Assembly (NCBI RefSeq): GCF_900142925.1
Contig: NZ_FRCN01000004.1
Span: 62,001 to 126,000 of the forward strand
Direction: 5' to 3'
From: Chitinophaga sp. CF418
GTDB lineage: Bacteria > Bacteroidota > Bacteroidia > Chitinophagales > Chitinophagaceae
DNA: 64,000 nt
Shown here: positions 1 through 9,802 of the stretch, piece after piece
Position numbering within the stretch: position 1 is the first letter of the stretch
Layout: each line of letters opens with the position of its first letter
Program-made: the position numbers and the translations under genes
Notes under the pieces: model-generated
The model's database searches: none
What the model saw: only the letters and a program-made list of their open reading frames with translations
Told to the model about the DNA's origin: nothing

Positions 1-306
1 AAACATATGTGCCCTTCCCTGAATAGTGCGGAGCGTATTCATGTTTTCAATCGCCTGTTTGAAGCTGGCGTCAGTAGGAGCGAATACGGTATACAAACCA
101 GACTTCAATGTATCCGTCAGGTGTACCCTTTCCACTGCCAGCAGGAAGGAATCATATTGATGTTCGCTTTGCAGGAACTCGAGGGTACTACCATCAAATT
201 CCTTCAGCTGGTTCTCATAACTGTAGTACCCACTGTCCTTTTTGCAAGCCGGGAATAACAACAGTATTCCCAGTCCTGCTACCAGGAGCCTCTTTATGCT
301 GATCAT
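1..306 (-). CDS. Fasciclin-domain lipoprotein, 3' end cut by window edge
   Basis: Reading the minus strand from ATG at 306 gives an open frame of 102 codons that runs off the window. It starts with a lipoprotein signal ending in FPAC (Cys21). Residues about 79-87 read YTVFAPTDASF, the hallmark first motif of a fasciclin (FAS1) domain, which mediates adhesion or carbohydrate contact at the cell surface. The gene lies 17 bp behind the SusD-like gene in the same direction. SusC-SusD loci of Chitinophagaceae are often followed by such lipoproteins, so it is probably an accessory surface lipoprotein of that transporter. The C-terminal part and stop codon are outside the window. Confidence 0.85.
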   Translation of the reverse strand, partial: MISIKRLLVAGLGILLLFPACKKDSGYYSYENQLKEFDGSTLEFLQSEHQYDSFLLAVERVHLTDTLKSGLYTVFAPTDASFKQAIENMNTLRTIQGRAHMF

Positions 307-323
307 ATATCTTATCGTTTTTA

Positions 324-1838
324 TCATTGCCAATAGGGATTCTGGGTGATCAATGGATTTTGTTTGATGACCTCATCTGCCACCGGCCAATAGATACCAC
401 CCTTGGCAATCAGCTCCATAAAAGCAGGATCATTCTGTTTGATCTTGTTGTAGCGAATGAGATCAAACCAGCGCCAGCCCTCTCCCATCAATTCTTTACG
501 CCGCTCTTTGAAAATGGCGTCTATCAGGTCGCCTTCCCTGGCACTGTCATAACGTTTTATCCTGCGCAGGTCCCTGATGGTGTTCAGCAGATCAATGGCC
601 CGCTGCTGCTCTCCGATTACTGCCAACGCTTCCGCCTGCAGCAATGCAATATTCTCAAGCCGGGTAATAACAATGGTGCTGGAATATATCCTGAAAGAAG
701 GATCAGAAGTATTACCATCCTGTATCACTTTTATCTTACTGAAGATGGGGATCTGACTGTTGAAGTTGGAGAAGTAACGTTGGGAAGTAGGCACACCGGT
801 TAGTGTATCAAGGCTGAAACGTTCATCCACCGGCTGGTCGAACACTGAAAGTATAGTGTCTTTCGGTACATAGATATCCGGTAGTGCTTTATTGATAACA
901 GGTTCTGCCAGTGTCATTTCTTCCAGGTGACCAGAGAAGGATGCATCCACATGGCCCCAGTCAAAATTGAAAGCAAGGATATGGTTATCTTTCTTCCATT
1001 TGAAAAAACCATTACCGCTCACCAGTTCATCGGTACCAACATAATAGCTGCCGCCTTTGGAATAATTGTCCAGTACAAACTGACCATATACAGATGCATC
1101 TACATACTTTCCCTGCCATGCGGCCACATGAGCAAGGATAGCATAAGCCGTATGTTTACGTGCCAGTACGCCAAACCAGCGGGTGCTGCTTTCATTGTAG
1201 TAGGCACCTGATTGTTGCGGATCATCTGCGCTGTATTTATATGGAAGATCTGCCGCAGACTGCACCAGTTCTTTCTCCACGAATGCGAGTACCGTCTGTT
1301 TATCTTCTCTTGGTTTATTGGCAAACTCACCGTCATGTGATGAAGTGATCAGCGGCACATCTCCCCATACAGATACGAGGAAGAAATAAACGTATGCCCG
1401 TATGCAACGCATCTGTGCAATATCCACGCGCATATTCTCTTCAGAGTATTTCGGATCGCGTGCTTTTACTTCGCCCACATGCTCCAGGAACATATTGGCA
1501 GCATTGATCACAGCATAAAAACGGCGCCAGTTGGACAATGATTCCAGTAAGGGATAGGCTGCCCGTAGATCATTACGGATAATGGCTTTCATATCCTGCC
1601 GCTGCAAAGCATAAAAGTCTCCCTTGCGCAATTCGCCATACATCCACCAGGCATTATTGTCTGCCATGGCAGCCCGCAGGAGGCCATAAACAGCTACCAA
1701 CGCCGTACGTGTATCTTCATGCGAGTTCCAGAAATTCTCCTCCGATACAGCATGAGAAGAATTAATATCCAGCAGTTTTTTGCAACCGGTAAAAGTGGTG
1801 CAATAGAAGATGATTGTTATCAGGAATAAGCGTTTCAT
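324..1838 (-). CDS. RagB/SusD family nutrient-uptake outer membrane lipoprotein
   Basis: A 504-aa protein with a lipoprotein signal ending TFTGC (Cys19), so it should be lipid-anchored and surface-exposed. The start after the Cys (KKLLDINSSHAVSEENFWN) and the C-terminal motif GWRWFDLIRY are typical of SusD, the substrate-binding lid of SusCD glycan or peptide importers. Length fits the family (about 480-560 aa). Its ATG overlaps the TGA of the upstream susC-like gene in an ATGA arrangement (1836-1840), so translation is probably coupled. The substrate cannot be read from the sequence; no glycosidase is directly attached, and a fasciclin lipoprotein follows. Confidence 0.95.
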   Translation of the reverse strand: MKRLFLITIIFYCTTFTGCKKLLDINSSHAVSEENFWNSHEDTRTALVAVYGLLRAAMADNNAWWMYGELRKGDFYALQRQDMKAIIRNDLRAAYPLLESLSNWRRFYAVINAANMFLEHVGEVKARDPKYSEENMRVDIAQMRCIRAYVYFFLVSVWGDVPLITSSHDGEFANKPREDKQTVLAFVEKELVQSAADLPYKYSADDPQQSGAYYNESSTRWFGVLARKHTAYAILAHVAAWQGKYVDASVYGQFVLDNYSKGGSYYVGTDELVSGNGFFKWKKDNHILAFNFDWGHVDASFSGHLEEMTLAEPVINKALPDIYVPKDTILSVFDQPVDERFSLDTLTGVPTSQRYFSNFNSQIPIFSKIKVIQDGNTSDPSFRIYSSTIVITRLENIALLQAEALAVIGEQQRAIDLLNTIRDLRRIKRYDSAREGDLIDAIFKERRKELMGEGWRWFDLIRYNKIKQNDPAFMELIAKGGIYWPVADEVIKQNPLITQNPYWQ

Positions 1839-4741
1839 CAGAGATCCATTTTTAACCCTATTGTATATGTCCTGGATAATGGCAGGGAATAGCCAGTATC
1901 AAAACCATTGAAATCGACCAGCTCAGGGTCTCCCCCTGTATAAGGCGTAATCGTAAAAACATTTGTCGCAGTAGCATAGATCGCCAATCCATTGATCTTG
2001 CCTTTTTTGTTCCACCACTTTGCAGTGGTCACATCATACTGCAAAGACAGTGTACGCAGTTTCAGGAAGGAACCATTTTCCAGGAACAGGTCCTGGTCTA
2101 TACGGTAGGCATCTACCGTGCTCCAGGGATTGTATAAAGGGTACTTGTCATAGTTGCCCACCTTGCTCCAGAATGTGATCTCTTTCACCGCACTCATATC
2201 AATTTTCCCTTCCCTGTTAATGAAGTCAAAACGATCTGCCACTTCTGCATTCATCACCTTTCTGCCAAGTGCGTAATAGAAGGACAAGCCAAGCGTAAAG
2301 CCTTTCCAGTAGAAGTCATTATTAAAACCACCGGAGATAACAGGTGATACATGGCCCTTCAGCACCTTATCCTTATCATCGATCACATTATCGCCGTTGA
2401 TATCCTTCCAGCGGGGATCGCCCGCCATCAAAGGAATGCCTTTGTAATTCAGGCGCTTCCCTTCTCCCTGGCTTGTAGGAATGTCTGCATCCCGGTTATA
2501 GATGCCTTCATTCTCCAGTACCCAGTATTGATCTATGGAATTACCCACCTTTAACAGCTTGCTGCCATTGGCAACAGTCAGTTCCTTCAGACCGTCCGGT
2601 AAAGCAAGTAATGTGTTCTTATTATAGTTAAGCGTGATGCCAGGCACCCATTGTATAGCGCTCTTTGCAGGCAATACCGCTGCTTTCAGGGCAAGATCTA
2701 TCCCACGATTGCGTACTGTCATTCCGTTCTTGTAGCGGAAGTTATAGCCGTATTCCGCCGAAAAAGGCACACCCACCAGCATGTTATGATCAGTCTTGTT
2801 GTAAAGATCAAGGGAGACCTGCAGTTTATTGTTCAGTAATGCGGAACTGACATTTACATTCAGCTGGTCTGTATAAGGCCATGTGATGCCATAGCCGATA
2901 TAACCGGAAGAGTAGCCACGGCTGATGCCCGGAAAACCGTTGTAGGAGAAGCGAACGGGGTTATTACTGAATGAAAGGTCGGAAGTATATTGTGGCCCTT
3001 CACCAAAACGGTCGTCCGGCATCAGCCTGCCTACTCTTCCCCAGGTGGTTTGCAGTTTTAATGCATTGATGGTATGGTTATCCTTTAACCAGGTATTTTT
3101 GACATTCAAGCCTGCTGTGAATGTGGGAGTAAATAACCACCAGTTGTCAGGCTGCGCGCTGGAAGAACCGTCTGCACGTAACAGTACGGAGAAATCCAGT
3201 TGATCATTATAGGAATAAGCAGCGCGGCCATAGAAAGACAATAAGCGGTCGCGTTGTTTGTCAAGGAAAGAGAAGATCAATGCATGATCGAACGATTTTG
3301 GCGACAGGTATTCTGTTTTTGTATTATCTGAATGTAACAGGTTAATACGGATCAGGTCATTAGGGCCTTTGTAGGCATAGGCATAATTATACCTGTGATA
3401 ATCTGCCTGAAATCCTTCTCCAGCTTCAATAGTCACGCGATGCTTCTGTTTAAAGGTATGATCATAACTGATGGTATTATTGAACAGTACCCGCTGATTA
3501 TACCCGAAATAGTTAGACAGATAGTTCACTGTCTCCAGCAGAGTGCTCGGATAGAACAGATCTCTCAGTCCTTCATTATAATCAAAACCGAATTGTGAAT
3601 TGATCTGCAGACTATTGGACAGCTTTATATTGATCTTAAAATACCCGTTAATCTCGTTGGTTTTGTTATCGTCGAATGATTTGGTGAACTCATGCAGGTA
3701 CTGTCCATAGTATTGTTTATTAGGTGGCAATGGGCTGCTCAGGTCAGGCAGGTACTGCATTTCAGCAAATCTGTCACGCAGCCATCTGCTCCGTGTTCTT
3801 TCCAGTCTTGAAGCGCTGATCATGGAGGATACGGTGAATCCCGGCAACGGCACCATGTTGATCTCGAACATAGCATTGTACCTGTCCATCCTGCTATTGT
3901 CTGCAGTATTGGCGGAACGCTGATTACCGGCAGCAAACCTGAAGTTAGCCCTGTCAGTTCCACTGGAAAGACTGGCATTTACGCCATACACAGGTGTGTT
4001 CTTAAAATAAAGATCTGTCCAGTTGGAAGGCCCATAGTAGGCATTATTCGTAGAGTCACGCAAATAAAGCGGATAAGTCTGCAATTGCTCAGTGGTAGCG
4101 TATTTATCGTAGAACCGCTGACGGAAATCATTTTCAAACTTTGCGTTCGTCGTATAGATATGTGGCCGTTGTACCATACCAAAGTAGGTATTGAAACTGA
4201 TCTTCCGGCGGACCGTAACAGGCGCTTTGGTAGTAAGGAGGATTACACCGCCATTCGCAGCACGCGGCCCGTATAATGCAGCTCTGCCAAAGTCTTTCAC
4301 GACTTCTATCTTCTCGATATTATTCATATCGATGGCGGATAACAAGTTGGTAGCCGGCCCCAGATGATTATATCCAAACAGCTGAATGTCAAAAGTGAAA
4401 GGATGATCCATGATAAGTGGAATGCCATCCAGTACAATGGTAGGCTGTGATTCGTAGATATCCTTGCTCGAAATGAAAGGGATAGCCGTACCCCTCAAAG
4501 CAATGCTGGTAAAGCCTCCAGACTCTCCACTGGGTTCTTGTATGTATACCCCCGCAGTATTTCCCTTTAATAGTTGTTGTAATGAAGCATAAGGATAAAT
4601 ATGCTCACGTTCAGGTGATATGGAATCCGCTTTTGTCACCCTCACCACCGGATGATATTGTTTAACCGTATCCTGTGAAAAGGCATACTGTGGGCAATAC
4701 ACAGCCAGGCACGTGATGAAGATCCGTACAAGTACACGCAT
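1838..4741 (-). CDS. SusC/RagA-type TonB-linked outer membrane protein, short form
   Basis: A 967-aa outer-membrane protein. Residues 1-22 form a signal peptide (ending QYAFS). A TonB plug domain follows (about 50-175, including GVYIQEPSGESGG and a region ending AANGGVILLTT), then a 22-strand type barrel ending YTIGLKMDL. It imports substrate held by the partner SusD, powered by TonB. Unlike most SusC proteins it has no carboxypeptidase-regulatory-like domain before the plug; only about 30 residues separate the signal from the plug. The gene is first in an operon with the SusD and fasciclin genes. A palindrome at 4799-4810, identical to one before the GH2 gene at 25235, lies 57 bp upstream and suggests repressor control. 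Confidence 0.93.
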   Translation of the reverse strand: MRVLVRIFITCLAVYCPQYAFSQDTVKQYHPVVRVTKADSISPEREHIYPYASLQQLLKGNTAGVYIQEPSGESGGFTSIALRGTAIPFISSKDIYESQPTIVLDGIPLIMDHPFTFDIQLFGYNHLGPATNLLSAIDMNNIEKIEVVKDFGRAALYGPRAANGGVILLTTKAPVTVRRKISFNTYFGMVQRPHIYTTNAKFENDFRQRFYDKYATTEQLQTYPLYLRDSTNNAYYGPSNWTDLYFKNTPVYGVNASLSSGTDRANFRFAAGNQRSANTADNSRMDRYNAMFEINMVPLPGFTVSSMISASRLERTRSRWLRDRFAEMQYLPDLSSPLPPNKQYYGQYLHEFTKSFDDNKTNEINGYFKINIKLSNSLQINSQFGFDYNEGLRDLFYPSTLLETVNYLSNYFGYNQRVLFNNTISYDHTFKQKHRVTIEAGEGFQADYHRYNYAYAYKGPNDLIRINLLHSDNTKTEYLSPKSFDHALIFSFLDKQRDRLLSFYGRAAYSYNDQLDFSVLLRADGSSSAQPDNWWLFTPTFTAGLNVKNTWLKDNHTINALKLQTTWGRVGRLMPDDRFGEGPQYTSDLSFSNNPVRFSYNGFPGISRGYSSGYIGYGITWPYTDQLNVNVSSALLNNKLQVSLDLYNKTDHNMLVGVPFSAEYGYNFRYKNGMTVRNRGIDLALKAAVLPAKSAIQWVPGITLNYNKNTLLALPDGLKELTVANGSKLLKVGNSIDQYWVLENEGIYNRDADIPTSQGEGKRLNYKGIPLMAGDPRWKDINGDNVIDDKDKVLKGHVSPVISGGFNNDFYWKGFTLGLSFYYALGRKVMNAEVADRFDFINREGKIDMSAVKEITFWSKVGNYDKYPLYNPWSTVDAYRIDQDLFLENGSFLKLRTLSLQYDVTTAKWWNKKGKINGLAIYATATNVFTITPYTGGDPELVDFNGFDTGYSLPLSRTYTIGLKMDL

Positions 4742-5596
4742 AACGTATATGATTTAAGATAGGCAGAGCTGATCACCACAGTGATGAAAGCACACTGAGT
4801 AATCGATTACATCCTGTATTTAAAATTGAATTTATTAGAAGGTATAGACCAACAATGATAGGCCTTCCCCCCGCGTAGCTAAACGCTAAAAGTGGTATTT
4901 ATACTTGAGTGAACTGGGTGAACAACACCGAACCTGACCCGTGGAAACTATAACGTGAAATAAATAATATGCAGTGTTGCTGCATTGGACTTAGTATCTC
5001 TTAACTGCTTGTATAAAACGTTTTAGCGTATACTTTTCATCAATAGAATGTGTTTAAGTTTAAAAAAAATAAATTGTTTGCTGTTGATACTTTGTGAAGC
5101 TACTGGTTACTTGTAATCCTGTTTACTTGATTTCTTCGTTCCTGCTACAATATTTTCTTGGTTTGCGATTTAGGTTGAACTCTTACGATTAACTAACACT
5201 CTTCATTTCATCAGGGCTGTCAACGGGAATCTACAAAGTACAGGTTACATGTTTTCGCATTTGTGCCTTTATTACGATTCAAATATAATGAGCCATCTGA
5301 TAACTTTTTAACCTTTTTTTATAAAGAATAGACATTCCCAACACAATTATTTTCAATATTCCCGCTACTTCAAAAAGCCCACATAACAATATAAATCAAT
5401 CACTTAACAAACATTACAACTACACAAATAATACAATATTCTTATACAAATAGGATAATCCAAAAGCAATAACATTGTCTTTATAACATCAATAGAATAC
5501 TATTCGTTATTTAACTTATTTTGGTTCGTATCAACCAGATCTCTTACTGAAACAATGGAAAGTTTGGGGGCCTTATAAATTTAAACCAACTGGACT
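4742..5596. other. 855-bp AT-rich divergent intergenic region
   Basis: No coding frame stands out here. The left 150 bp belong to the susC-like promoter region and include the palindrome at 4799. The stretch 5280-5520 is very AT-rich. I found no exact TTTG-N19-TANNTTTG promoter for either flanking gene, so transcription starts are unresolved. Confidence 0.5.
4799..4810. promoter_or_regulatory. Palindromic operator candidate upstream of susC-like gene
   Basis: The perfect 12-bp palindrome GTAATCGATTAC lies 57 bp before the ATG at 4741. The same 12 bases occur once more in this window, at 25162-25173, 61 bp before the GH2 gene. The central CG inside an AT-rich symmetric site is the form used by LacI-family repressors. 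The regulator itself is not in the window. Confidence 0.6.
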
Positions 5597-7108
5597 ATGG
5601 CTAAAGCTGACATGCTTAGCAGACTTATAAATACACTTACAAAAGCTGAAAAAAGATATTTCCGTTTGTATACGGCGCTCCAGCAGGGTAACAAAGACTA
5701 TGTCAACCTTTTCAACATGATGGAACGCATGTCTTTCAGAAGCACTGCTGAACTAAAGCAGGCGTTTCAGCAACAATATGCTGGCTGTAGTTATGAAGTT
5801 TGCAGTAAATATCTGTACAAAGTATTACTGGACTGCCTCTTGCATCTGCGCATGCAACGACATCCTACTGCGGTACTGACAGCTGGTATTCTGAAATGCG
5901 ATATCCTTTTTGAACGCTCTTTACATGAAGACGCATTGAAGCAATTACATAAAGCACAAACAACTGCATCAGCCAATGAAAAACAACTATTGCAGTTATG
6001 GGCGCAACAACAGGAGATGCAATTGCTGCAGCAGATGAATTTTCCGGGTATTACTGAAGAAGACCTGTTACAAAAACAATCTGGTATACAGCAAACAATG
6101 CTGGATATGCAACAGATAAGACAACAGACATCCCGGTACGAAACGCTCAGACATCACCTGTTATACAGAGGCAGCGCACGTACTGTCCGCCAACAGGAGA
6201 CGATAGATGCATTGAATGCTGACATGCCTCCGCCTATACATCATTCTGCAACCAGTCTGAAGGTACATCTGCTGTTCGAAGCGCATTATCACCTCGTCAC
6301 CAGCGACTACCCTGCGGCATTACAGGTATTCCACAAACTGCATCAGTTACTGGAAACCCATCCGGTGCTTTTCGAAGACACTCCAGCCGATCATCTCCTG
6401 ATCATAGAAGGCATACTGGACAGTTTGCGGGCAGGCAAACACTATGAGGAGCTATTTTCATTTATAGATAAGGTAAAACGTTTGAATGGCGATAATGTCT
6501 ATTTCGCCATCATGCAGCAACGCCTGTTATTTATCTATGAGGCAGGCGCTTATATAGACAGTGGCAATTTCTCACTAGCACTAACACTACTGCAACAGTA
6601 TATGCCTGAAATAAAAAAGAACATCCTGTTGATGGATATTAGTAAGCAGGCTGAGATCTATCTCTATATGACGCTGATATACCTGGGCAATGAAGACATT
6701 AACAATGCGCATAACAGTCTTGAACAGGTATTACAAAGTAACCTTTACAGCACATTGCCTATCTACCGCACCTGTCGCCTGGTACACCTGCTTATACAAT
6801 ATGAACTGGGCAACTACGAATATATCCGTTATGAGACAAGAGCTTTCCGCCGTCACCTGCAACCAGATACAAAACGCTCCTATCTGTTGGAGAGAACTGT
6901 TATCAAGTTCCTTGGAAATGGTGAAATACCTCCCGTCACTGCTTATCGCGCAGCACTATGGAAAAAGATCAATGCCAGTTTTGAGAAAATAAAAGCTGAC
7001 AAATATGAACGCCAGCAGCTGAAACTTTTTGACTTCTCAGCCTGGATAGAAGCAAAGTTGAAGCGTAAGACCTTAAGTGCGGTACTACAGGAGAAAACTA
7101 AGAATTAA
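5597..7108 (+). CDS. Hypothetical helical-repeat (TPR-like) cytosolic protein
   Basis: A 503-aa protein without signal peptide or membrane segments, so probably cytosolic. It opens with a positively charged helix pair (RLINTLTKAEKRYFRLYTAL) and continues as amphipathic helices rich in Leu and Gln, for example the segment around LLQQMNFPGITEEDLLQKQ. In the second half, pairs of helices about 34-40 residues apart look like tetratricopeptide repeats (about residues 215-430). Similar uncharacterised proteins are common in Chitinophagaceae, but I recognise no named family or catalytic motif. It stands alone between a divergent uptake operon and a convergent efflux operon. The start is ATG; no Shine-Dalgarno site is visible, as usual in this phylum. 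Confidence 0.8.
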   Translation: MAKADMLSRLINTLTKAEKRYFRLYTALQQGNKDYVNLFNMMERMSFRSTAELKQAFQQQYAGCSYEVCSKYLYKVLLDCLLHLRMQRHPTAVLTAGILKCDILFERSLHEDALKQLHKAQTTASANEKQLLQLWAQQQEMQLLQQMNFPGITEEDLLQKQSGIQQTMLDMQQIRQQTSRYETLRHHLLYRGSARTVRQQETIDALNADMPPPIHHSATSLKVHLLFEAHYHLVTSDYPAALQVFHKLHQLLETHPVLFEDTPADHLLIIEGILDSLRAGKHYEELFSFIDKVKRLNGDNVYFAIMQQRLLFIYEAGAYIDSGNFSLALTLLQQYMPEIKKNILLMDISKQAEIYLYMTLIYLGNEDINNAHNSLEQVLQSNLYSTLPIYRTCRLVHLLIQYELGNYEYIRYETRAFRRHLQPDTKRSYLLERTVIKFLGNGEIPPVTAYRAALWKKINASFEKIKADKYERQQLKLFDFSAWIEAKLKRKTLSAVLQEKTKN

Positions 7109-7143
7109 CTGGTTCGTAAAAATCATTACGTTATTTCAATTGC

Positions 7144-8739
7144 TCAATACGATGCAGGCGCAGGCTGATTATTCCTCAGGTTAATAACAGTTCTGTTCAG
7201 ATAAGGCAGTAATGCAATCAACAGAATGATCACCACCAGCAGACAACTGATCAGGTAATAATAATCCATAGAAAAACGGATCTGCGCCTGTATATCTGCG
7301 GAGCGGTATAATAACCCATTCGCCATCTTTACAGCCTGGTCTGCCGGAATCCCTTTTGCTGCAACAGCTTTTTTATATCCCTCCAGCCTTGCTGTTACAA
7401 AGGGATCCAGCGAAGTGACCAGTTCCAGGAAACGGTTGTAGTGCACCTTCCTGGAAAAGAGTTGAAAGTAGTTGATGAACGCAATGCTGAGACAAAAACC
7501 TGCAAAGCGGAAAAAGACACCTGTTGCTGATGCTGTACCTCCCAGGTGCGACGGCACTGAAGAGATAGTATAAATAATCATAGGCGCCATCAGCATCCCT
7601 GCACCCAACCCCTGTATGATCAATGGTACTATGAACGTTGACGCATCTGCCTGCGTAGTAAATAAAGCATGCATCCACAGATGAAATACCAGCAGCAAGG
7701 CAAATCCTATTATCCATATCCATCTCACTGGTCTTTTCATCACGATCCATCTTGATGAATACAACACACCACCTACGATACCGCCAATATTAGCCAGCAG
7801 TATATAAGATAAATGTTCTGGATCCATACCCAATACAGTCGTAAAATGATTCGTTGTAATATTCAATGCTCCCCTGCAGATATAGAGGACCACTATAAGG
7901 CCTACGCCAATCACATAGTTCCGGTAACGGAATACTTCGAGGCTTAGGTAAGGTCTCTTTAAAGAACGTTGGCGGAAGACATGTATAAGTGTCAGCACGA
8001 TCACACCTATCGTAGCCGCCATGATCCTCTCATCGCTCCACCAGAAATACTGTTGCCCGTACAGGAGAATATATCCCAGCAAACAAAGCGCCGAAGTATA
8101 GATCACATAACTTGCCCAGTCAAGTTGGTACAAAGGGAACTTCCTATTCAGCCGTATTCTGTTCATGATCAGCATCAGTAATACCGCACCGGGTATATAC
8201 ATAAAGATCATCCACTTGTACAGCACATTATAGTCAAAGGTATCAATGATCGGCGCGGTCAGCAAAGTGGTAATAGCAGTTATACAAAGCAGGATAGCAT
8301 AGAAAAGGGAATAACCTATTTCCCTGGCACGGTTTGTCCGTAATCTGCTGAACACAAGTGTAACACATACACTCGTGGTTACGCAGTTCGCCATCCCCTG
8401 TATAAAGCGAAGCCCCAATAGTATATGCAGATCGCGTGTAATATAGCAGCCGTAGGAAGTAATGATTTGTACCACGGTCCCTATGATCAGGTATTCTTTA
8501 CTGGCAATAAAAACAAAGAATCTTCTTTCCAGCGCAAAGAATCCTGCCAGTGATGCATAGAGCAATACCATCGAATACTGCACATCCGCAGGCTCTATAC
8601 CGTAGTATCCCGCTGCGGCAGGCCCATACGCAGTTGAGAGCCCGAACGTCAACATGGAAGGCATCAGATTGATAAAGATCACTGCCCTGATCAGCCATTC
8701 GGAGGCCCATGGTTTAAAGATAGGAGTACGCTCAGCCAT
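7144..8739 (-). CDS. MFS drug efflux transporter, DHA2/EmrB-like
   Basis: A 531-aa inner-membrane protein with at least 12 hydrophobic spans spread over its length, the size and layout of 14-helix DHA2 (EmrB/QacA) pumps. Cues include the loop RFIQGMANCVTT after helix 4 and GLGAGMLMAPMI in the second half, both similar to DHA2 conserved loops. A periplasmic loop of about 60 residues precedes the last helix. It should export hydrophobic compounds by proton antiport, delivering them to the HlyD adaptor and the TolC channel encoded just upstream. Its ATG overlaps the end of the HlyD gene by 8 bp, so the two are co-translated. Substrate unknown. Confidence 0.92.
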   Translation of the reverse strand: MAERTPIFKPWASEWLIRAVIFINLMPSMLTFGLSTAYGPAAAGYYGIEPADVQYSMVLLYASLAGFFALERRFFVFIASKEYLIIGTVVQIITSYGCYITRDLHILLGLRFIQGMANCVTTSVCVTLVFSRLRTNRAREIGYSLFYAILLCITAITTLLTAPIIDTFDYNVLYKWMIFMYIPGAVLLMLIMNRIRLNRKFPLYQLDWASYVIYTSALCLLGYILLYGQQYFWWSDERIMAATIGVIVLTLIHVFRQRSLKRPYLSLEVFRYRNYVIGVGLIVVLYICRGALNITTNHFTTVLGMDPEHLSYILLANIGGIVGGVLYSSRWIVMKRPVRWIWIIGFALLLVFHLWMHALFTTQADASTFIVPLIIQGLGAGMLMAPMIIYTISSVPSHLGGTASATGVFFRFAGFCLSIAFINYFQLFSRKVHYNRFLELVTSLDPFVTARLEGYKKAVAAKGIPADQAVKMANGLLYRSADIQAQIRFSMDYYYLISCLLVVIILLIALLPYLNRTVINLRNNQPAPASY

Positions 8740-9799
8740 GCTTCTTACTGATTAAAACAGTGGCATTCATGCCAGCGCGTAACAGGACAGTCTCGCTGGA
8801 AGTATTCGTCAGTTTAATGCGCACCGGTATGCGTTGTACTATCTTCACGAAATTACCTGATGAATTATCCGGCGGCAAAAGAGAAAAACGGGAACCGGTA
8901 GCAGGTGATAACGACTCAATCGTTCCGTTGAAGGTTTTACCCGGAAAGGCGTCTATTTCAATATCAGCCGACTGCCCAATATGCATTTTGCTGACCTGCG
9001 TTTCTTTGAAGTTGGCAATGATCCATTTACCGGTAGCCTGGTTCACAATAAAGGCTAATGTTTGTCCTGCCTGAACCAGTTGACCATCCTGTATAGTACG
9101 GCGGCCCATTTTACCATCATAAGGCGCTCTTATCACAGTATAGGAAACATCCAGTTTATTACGTCCCAGCAGGGCTTCCCGCCTTTGTATCTCTGCCATC
9201 AACACTGCTTTCTGAGACCTGATATCATTGATTTTGGATACAGCAGCATCGTAGTTATTAGAGACGGATTGATAATCGGCCTTCGCTACATCCAACGCTG
9301 TTTCCACATTCTCCAGTTGTTGCTTCGTAGCCGATTCCGCATCATACAATTTCCTGTAGCGGTCATATTCCTGCTGTTGTCTCCAGAGTTTAGCCTTAGC
9401 TGCCGCGATCTGTGCCTGTGTCCCTTCTGCTGTTTTGGTACTGGTAAGCACATTACTCTCCAGTACCTGTATCTGCGCCCTGGCATTCATCAACGCAGCA
9501 CTTGCCTCTTGTTCCTGCAGCACATATTCACTGTCATCTATCACCAATAAAGTATCTCCTTTCTTTACATCCTGATTTTCTTCGTAATTGATCCTGCTGA
9601 TATAACCCGTCACACGTGAAGTAATAGGGTTGATATATTCCTCCACCTGTGCATCATTGGTCTCTTCATACCTGCGCAGTTCAAATAAGGTAATGATCCC
9701 CCATACAGCCAGCGCCACCAGGATGATACCAGCTATCCAGCCGGTGATGGCTGTGATCAGTTTGTCGGTCTTCGCATAGTTGTTCCTCTTGCCTGTCAT
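8732..9799 (-). CDS. HlyD/EmrA-family periplasmic adaptor of efflux pump
   Basis: A 355-aa membrane-fusion protein. One N-terminal membrane helix (about residues 14-38) is followed by the first half of a lipoyl-like domain (VTGYISRINYEENQDVKKGD). Next come a long alpha-hairpin rich in Ala, Gln and Lys (about 80-200), the second lipoyl half (APYDGKMGRR) and a beta-barrel domain (TGKWIIANFKETQV). This is the EmrA order. It bridges the MFS pump (8-bp overlap downstream) and the TolC-like channel (3 bp upstream), making a three-component efflux system. Confidence 0.94.
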   Translation of the reverse strand: MTGKRNNYAKTDKLITAITGWIAGIILVALAVWGIITLFELRRYEETNDAQVEEYINPITSRVTGYISRINYEENQDVKKGDTLLVIDDSEYVLQEQEASAALMNARAQIQVLESNVLTSTKTAEGTQAQIAAAKAKLWRQQQEYDRYRKLYDAESATKQQLENVETALDVAKADYQSVSNNYDAAVSKINDIRSQKAVLMAEIQRREALLGRNKLDVSYTVIRAPYDGKMGRRTIQDGQLVQAGQTLAFIVNQATGKWIIANFKETQVSKMHIGQSADIEIDAFPGKTFNGTIESLSPATGSRFSLLPPDNSSGNFVKIVQRIPVRIKLTNTSSETVLLRAGMNATVLISKKHG

Positions 9800-9802
9800 A
9801 AT

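Noticed and set aside
7109-7143. Terminator between the convergent genes at 7108 and 7144
   Set aside because: Only a weak pairing (CGTAA/TTACG) is visible, too short to support.
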